The translations under genes and the position numbers were made by a program. Shown here in pieces: positions 59,731 through 64,000 of a stretch of 64,000 nt of DNA. The DNA is from DATBJG01 sp963790545. Lineage in GTDB: Bacteria > Acidobacteriota > Vicinamibacteria > Vicinamibacterales > JAMQPK01. A model generated the notes under the pieces. It saw only the letters and a program-made list of their open reading frames with translations. It searched no databases and was not told where the DNA came from. The stretch lies in NCBI GenBank assembly GCA_963790545.1, contig CAWBPA010000023.1:124001-188000 (forward strand). The letters are read 5' to 3'. Each line of letters begins with the position of its first letter. The stretch's first letter is position 1.

Positions 59731-61937
59731 ATGGCGGGCGTACCGACACTGGCGCCGAGTCCTCGGTGCGGCCTTGATCAGCGGGGTTGCGGGATCGGTC
59801 ATCCTGGCGCAGTCACAGCCTTCGTCGTGGACGCCGGTTCCGGCCGAGCGACTCAGCACCCCAGAAGCCGGCGACTGGATGAATTACCGGCGAACCTATG
59901 ACGTGACGGCCTTCAGCCCTCTCCGTCAGATCAACAGAACGACCGTGCGCCAGCTTCGTCCTGTCTGGTCCTATTCCATGCGAGACAACAGACGTTGGTT
60001 GCCCACGCCGCTGGTTGCCAATGGGCTCATGTACGTTCCCGAAGGGAGCGGTCGTGTGGTCGCGTTCGACGCGGTTTCCGGCGACGTCGTCTGGATTCAC
60101 GAACGGAAATATCCTGAAGATGTCTCGATGTCCGAAGCGTTCCCCCGTCATCGCGGTGTTTCCATTCTTGGCAACACGCTGTATTGGGGAACTGCCGATT
60201 CTTATCTGGTCGCGCTGGACGCCCAAACCGGCAAGCTGCTGTGGGAAGTGCAGACAGGAGACTACCACCTCGGCGAAGGTCACAATCACCCGCCGCTCAT
60301 CGCGGAGGGAAAAGTATTTCTTGGTCATGCCGGCGGCGATCTTGGGGCCCGCGGCAAGTTCCGGGCGTTCGATGCACAGACTGGACGCCTGCTCTGGACG
60401 GTCTACACAGCCCCCGGGCCCGGCGATCCGGGTTACGAGACCTGGACGCACCGGGACGTTCCGCCGCTTGGGGGTGCTCCGTGGAATACCGTCAGCTACG
60501 ATCCAGAACTGCGGTTGGTGTATTTCTCCACGGGACAGCCGGCTCCGTGGTCGACGGCGGTGCGGGGCCCCGGCGATGCGTTGTACACGAACAGCGTTGT
60601 GGCAGTCGACCCGCAAACCGGTACCATCCGTTGGCACTTCCAGTTGAACCCTGCGGACGACTGGGATCGAGCCGCGTACGAGAACATGCTGGTCGATCTC
60701 GTCATCGATGGCCGCACTCGGAAAGCGCTCATCCAGACCGGCAAGATCGGGTGGGGTGTTGTCCTCGACAGGCAGACGGGCGAGTTTCTGCATGCGTTCA
60801 AGACGGCGTACGACAACGTGATCACCGAATGGACACCCCAGGGGCGGCCCGTCATCAATCCGGGTTCGGTGCCCACACCAGCGGATGTCGATTCCGGCAA
60901 GGTCTTCGAGATTTGCCCGCATCTCCACGGGGCCAGAAACCTGCAGGCCCCAAGCTACAGTCCACTCACGCGGCTGTATTACCTCGGCGTGAACAACAGC
61001 TGTATGGACGCCAAGGTAGTGTCCACGAAGTACGTGCCTGGTCGCAGCTATACCGGAGTGACCTACACGCCGAAGCGCGCTCCAGGCTACGACCACGTTG
61101 GAGAGTTCGTTGCGTTCGACCCTCTGACGGGCAGGCGCGCGTGGACGTACCGTCAGTCCGAGCGGCGCTGCGATGACCGCTTCGGCATTGGCGACCGCGG
61201 GCGGTCTCGTCTTTGGAGGCACTGCAGACCGCCAGTTCTTTGCGCTGAATTCCGATACGGGCGACCTCCTCTGGCAAATGCGCTTGAACGGCGACATCTC
61301 AGGAGCACCCATCACGTTCGCGATTGCCGGGAGACAGTACGTCGCGGTTGGCGCCGGGGGCCGAACCGGACCGACGACATCGTTTGCCCCGCTGACGGGC
61401 ACAGACATTCCGCAGGGTTCGGGTGTGATGTGGGTGTTTGCCGTGCCAACGGAGCAGGACAATCGGGTCAGTCTTCGGACGTCTCCCCGCCCCGTGATCA
61501 TGTCGACGTCCGGTGTCCCGGCACCAGCGTCCGACTCGAACGCTCGCAATGCAGCCGGGGCAGCCGGGAGCGGCGCGGCCCGAGCGGGGGAACCACTCGC
61601 GCCTGCTGGACCGTCTGTGTCCAACGGTGTGTTCTCGAGCGCTCAGGCCATTCGCGGCGAACAGCGGTTCAACCAGGCCTGCGTGAGCTGTCACAAAATT
61701 GAAGAGCAAACCGGCGCGACGTTCAGAGGCAAATGGGGAGCCGGGACGCTCGGTGATGTGTTCACCCTGATGTCGACCACCATGCCGCAGGGCAATCCAA
61801 GCAGCCTGACAGCCGAGGAGTACGCCAGTATTCTGGCGTTCTACCTCAGGCAGAGCGGGTATCCAGCCGGAGGGGCGGACTTGCCGGCTGATCCAGCGGC
61901 GCTCTCGAGCGTGCGTGTTGACGCCTTGGCGAGATAG
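59731..61937 (+). CDS. PQQ-dependent dehydrogenase with C-terminal cytochrome c domain (quinohaemoprotein), frameshifted
   Basis: The body from about 59774 is a PQQ eight-bladed propeller: WMNYRRTYDVTAFSPLRQIN, LVALDAQTGKLLWEVQTGDY and HNHPPLIAEGKVFLGHAGGD are visible. Near 61150-61173 the frame breaks, and MTASALATAGGLVFGGTADR continues in another frame. A cytochrome c domain with CVSCHKIEEQTGATF follows, ending at 61937. The AGGAGG site and the ATG at 59731 lie in yet another frame, with the signal peptide RVLGAALISGVAGSVILAQS read from 59753, so a second indel or a TTG start at 59774 is needed. It would oxidise an alcohol or aldose in the periplasm and pass electrons to heme c. Confidence 0.85.
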
Positions 61938-61955
61938 CTCCTGAAATCCAGGTCT

Positions 61956-62033
61956 CACCACAGAGGACACAGAGCACACAGAGAAATTCAGGCCAAAACC
62001 GCTCTGTGACCTCTGTGAACTCCGTGGTAAAGA
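61956..62033. repeat. CACAGAG-type intergenic inverted repeat
   Basis: CCACAGAGGACACAGAGCAC and CACAGAGAA on the left pair imperfectly with CTCTGTGACCTCTGTG and AACTCCGTGG on the right. This style of CACAGAG-rich palindrome occurs between genes in many environmental bacteria. It separates the dehydrogenase gene from the following membrane-protein gene and could act as a terminator hairpin. Confidence 0.6.
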
Positions 62034-62061
62034 TTTCTCTTCTCGTATCCTGCTAGCTGTC

Positions 62062-62565
62062 GTGACGCCTGTTACCGCAATCCGCAGCACGATGATCGTG
62101 GCGACCATCGCCTGGGCAACGGGCGAGGTGTTGATGCGCCGCTCGGCGAGCCACGATCGACTGGCGCGGACGATCTGGACCATCGGCCTTGCGCTGGCCC
62201 TGCTCCACGTCGTCGTGGCCTTCCAGTTCGTCTACGGTTGGAACCACGAAACGGCTATTGCCGCAACCGTACAGCAGACAGCCGACCGCTTTGGACGGGG
62301 TTGGCGAGGCGGGATTTACGTCAACTACGTCTTTCTGCTGATCTGGTGCGCCGACGTGTGCTGGTGGTGGATCGCGGCAGCGTCGCACGCCTCGCGGACG
62401 CTCAGGATTGAAGTCGCACGCGTTGTCCTGTTTCTGTTCATGTTCGTCAACGGCGCCGTGGTTTTCGCAACGGGCGTTGGTCGTCTCGTGGGGGTTTTGG
62501 CCGTGACGGTGGTGCTCGTGGGATGGCTTGCCCGAGGTCGCGGAGTCGTCGCGCGAACGACGTAA
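62062..62565 (+). CDS. Membrane protein with about five helices (unassigned)
   Basis: The 167-aa protein starts at a GTG (VTPVTAIRSTMIVATIAWAT). It has hydrophobic segments near residues 10-25, 42-58, 88-108, 120-135 and 140-155 (IWTIGLALALLHVVVAFQFV, YVNYVFLLIWCADVCWWWIA). The middle part has FQFVYGWNHETAIAATVQQT and a tryptophan-rich stretch. I recognise no named family, though similar proteins are found in Acidobacteria and Planctomycetes. The alpha/beta hydrolase gene follows 19 bp downstream and is probably co-transcribed. Confidence 0.7.
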   Translation: MTPVTAIRSTMIVATIAWATGEVLMRRSASHDRLARTIWTIGLALALLHVVVAFQFVYGWNHETAIAATVQQTADRFGRGWRGGIYVNYVFLLIWCADVCWWWIAAASHASRTLRIEVARVVLFLFMFVNGAVVFATGVGRLVGVLAVTVVLVGWLARGRGVVARTT

Positions 62566-62584
62566 ATCGATCGACCATTGAGTT

Positions 62585-63574
62585 GTGGGTATCCTGGTCC
62601 TCCTCGTTTCGCTGGTTGCTGCGGGTCTCCTATACCAACAGTTCGGCATCCATCGTGATCGCCGGGAGCTGACGCCGCCCGGGCTGCTTGTTGACGTTGG
62701 TGGCCACCGGCTCCATACCGTGTGCGCGGGAAACGGCAATCCCGCCGTTCTACTCGAATCTGGTATTGCCGCCTCTTCGCTGAGTTGGACGGTTGTGCTC
62801 CCGGCAGTCGCGAAATTCACCCGCGTCTGTGCGTACGATCGCGCCGGACTTGGCTGGAGCGACGCACCTTCCTGCCCAAGAAGCTTCGAGCGCATCCTTG
62901 ATGAATTAGATACGATCCTCGAACGGCTAGGAATCGGGAAAGCGTGCGTCCTCGTCGGCCACTCCTTTGGCAGTCTCGTTGTTCGCGCGTACGCCGCGCG
63001 TCATCCGGGACGAATTGCCGGCCTCGTGTTGATCGACCCGCCAACTGAATGGCTGACGATGACCCCGGAGCGTACTCGGATGCTTTGGGGCGGAAGGTCG
63101 TTATCGAAGCTGGGAGCCGTGCTGACGCATCTTGGAGTTGTCCGCGTCTGTCTGGGGTTCCTGACCGGCGGTGCACCAGGCGTGCCCAGACGGTTTGTGA
63201 AAATCTTCGGTCCCACGGCAGCGAGAACACTCGAACGGCTGGTTGGAGAAGTGCGGAAGCTTCCACCGGAGGTTCATCCGGTTGTTCAGGCGATCTGGTG
63301 CCAGCCGAAGTGTTTTCACGCGATGGCCGATCACCTGCGGACTCTCGAGCGAGATGGCTTTTCGATTGGCGCCGAGATTCCGCCTCCCGATCTTCCGGTG
63401 GTCGTTATTTCCAGCGGCGACCAGCCGCTGGAACAGGTGACTGCCCAGCGCACCCTGGCAGCCAGTTCGGCCCGTGGCCGTCACGTCATCGCGACGCGAA
63501 GCAGCCACTGGGTGCAGTTCGACGAGCCGGAACTGGTTGTCGGTGCCATTCGAGAGTTGGTGGAAAAGACCTGA
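62585..63574 (+). CDS. Alpha/beta hydrolase with N-terminal membrane anchor
   Basis: The 329-aa protein has an N-terminal hydrophobic helix (ILVLLVSLVAAGLLYQQFG). The hydrolase fold follows, with oxyanion region VLLESGIAASSLSW, CAYDRAGLGWSD, the nucleophile elbow VLVGHSFGSLVVRAYAARHP (Ser near residue 127), and a catalytic-His candidate in ATRSSHWVQFDEP (near residue 308). It probably acts at the membrane on an ester or related bond; the substrate is unknown. It starts at a GTG. The C-terminus is followed by a long low-complexity inverted repeat. Confidence 0.85.
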   Translation: MGILVLLVSLVAAGLLYQQFGIHRDRRELTPPGLLVDVGGHRLHTVCAGNGNPAVLLESGIAASSLSWTVVLPAVAKFTRVCAYDRAGLGWSDAPSCPRSFERILDELDTILERLGIGKACVLVGHSFGSLVVRAYAARHPGRIAGLVLIDPPTEWLTMTPERTRMLWGGRSLSKLGAVLTHLGVVRVCLGFLTGGAPGVPRRFVKIFGPTAARTLERLVGEVRKLPPEVHPVVQAIWCQPKCFHAMADHLRTLERDGFSIGAEIPPPDLPVVVISSGDQPLEQVTAQRTLAASSARGRHVIATRSSHWVQFDEPELVVGAIRELVEKT

Positions 63575-63579
63575 CGGGG

Positions 63580-63858
63580 TGCCGGGTGCTTGGTGCCTGG
63601 TGCTTGGTGCTGTGCAGAGTGCAGGGTGCTGAGTGCTGTGCCGGGTGCTGGGTGCTGTGCCGGGTGCTGGGTGCTGTGCCGGGTGCTGAGTGCGGGCTCG
63701 GGTGCTGGTGCCGCGGGTTCGGGTTGCCAGCCATCCGGCAAACAGAACGAAGCGCCCTGCTCAGCACCAGGCACCCAGCACCCTGCACAGCACCCAGGCA
63801 CCCGGCACTCAGCACCCTGCACAGCACCAAGCACCAGGCACCAAGCACCCGGCACCAT
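63580..63858. repeat. Large low-complexity inverted repeat built from GGTGCTG/CAGCACC heptads
   Basis: The left arm (63580-63713) is a run of variants of GGTGCTG, GGTGCCG and TGTGCTG. The right arm (63757-63858) is made of the reverse complements (CAGCACC, CAGGCACC, CGGCACC). About 45 bases of ordinary sequence separate the arms. The whole could fold into a hairpin of more than 100 bp. No codon structure is seen, and both strands are open only because stops are rare in such a repeat. Confidence 0.85.
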
Positions 63859-63868
63859 GTAGTTGCTT

Positions 63869-64000
63869 CTACCTTCCCAACATTTCCGCTTCACCGCTCA
63901 GGCGACGGAGCGTGACCTGCGTTTGACGCTCCTGCCCCTGCACGATGGTGGGAGGGAATTTGAGATGGATTTCGTCTCCGACAAATTCATACGAACGTCG
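63869..64000 (-). CDS. 3' end of an unidentified minus-strand gene
   Basis: Forty-three codons and a TAG are open to the window edge on the minus strand. The encoded tail (YEFVGDEIHLKFPPTIVQGQ, then ERQTQVTLRRLSGEAEM) has a mixed, protein-like composition and alternating hydrophobic residues suggesting beta strands. It ends just before the low-complexity repeat. No family can be named from this fragment. Confidence 0.4.
   Translation of the reverse strand, partial: RRSYEFVGDEIHLKFPPTIVQGQERQTQVTLRRLSGEAEMLGR

Noticed and set aside
59813..61624. 603-codon minus-strand open frame over the PQQ dehydrogenase
   Set aside because: Shadow of the propeller gene; composition is Arg/Val rich without domain pattern.
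63590..63862. Open frames on both strands within the heptad repeat
   Set aside because: They encode only periodic Pro/Gly/Ala/His/Cys strings caused by the repeat.
1..64000. CRISPR arrays, tRNA, rRNA, phage genes or intact insertion sequences
   Set aside because: Looked for on both strands by eye; no regular direct-repeat/spacer pattern, cloverleaf, rRNA segment or transposase was recognised. A short tRNA could be missed without a search tool.

Overview
The window looks like a chromosomal segment of an Acidobacteriota member, most likely Vicinamibacteria-like. The DNA is GC-rich. It carries family combinations that are common in that phylum: a PadR regulator plus an ADOP-type MacB/FtsX permease, a DUF1592-DUF1552-ankyrin trio, a DUF6152 protein, PQQ propellers with a cytochrome c tail, and many secreted hypothetical proteins. 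No rRNA, tRNA, CRISPR array, phage or intact insertion sequence was recognised. The taxonomic call is inference from gene content only.

Layout. 0-8 kb: the end of a Vgb-like propeller, a GH15 glycosidase, a ParB-domain protein, a DUF899 protein, a CPA1 Na+/H+ antiporter, an SDR and an AraC regulator. 7.8-14.4 kb: an inorganic-carbon uptake operon on the minus strand (dabA, dabB, a second NuoM/N-like proton channel, and a guanylate-kinase-like gene that lacks its P-loop). 14.5-22.6 kb: a SnoaL-type ECF sigma factor, a VOC protein, a cytochrome c plus OmpA-like pair, a carboxylesterase, and a divergent DJ-1/PfpI and GlxA-type pair. 22.9-28.6 kb: a polyamine operon with two homospermidine synthase paralogues around an argA-type N-acetylglutamate synthase, then ornithine decarboxylase. 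Together these could run glutamate to ornithine, putrescine and homospermidine. 28.6-33.5 kb: ArsR-SRPBCC-DinB, a cupin, a serine-protease-like protein and an MBL-fold protein. 33.6-39.2 kb: the DUF1592/DUF1552/ankyrin operon.

39.4-53.6 kb is a potassium-homeostasis island and the most interesting part of the window. A minus-strand kdp locus has the unusual order kdpF-A-C-B. Its KdpD is split into a separate sensor (KdpD/USP) gene and a separate DUF4118 histidine-kinase gene. It also contains several tiny membrane-protein genes that are easily missed. A KimA-like transporter and a Kup transporter each sit behind a sequence with the conserved core of the c-di-AMP (ydaO/yuaA) riboswitch. Tandem 11-bp repeats that could be KdpE operators lie upstream of kdpF and in the kdpDE/kimA divergent region. 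Between kimA and kup lie a kdpE C-terminal fragment and a kdp-type small ORF, probably the remains of a second kdp locus. 53.6-64 kb: PadR/ADOP permease, VOC, DHFR-like, secreted proteins, a PQQ dehydrogenase, an alpha/beta hydrolase, and a large low-complexity inverted repeat.

At least seven otherwise well-conserved genes are interrupted by single-base frameshifts. This suggests residual consensus errors rather than seven real pseudogenes. REP-like palindromes (TGTAGCGCGG...CCGCGCTACA type) occur four times; two lie inside coding regions and a third contains a stop codon.
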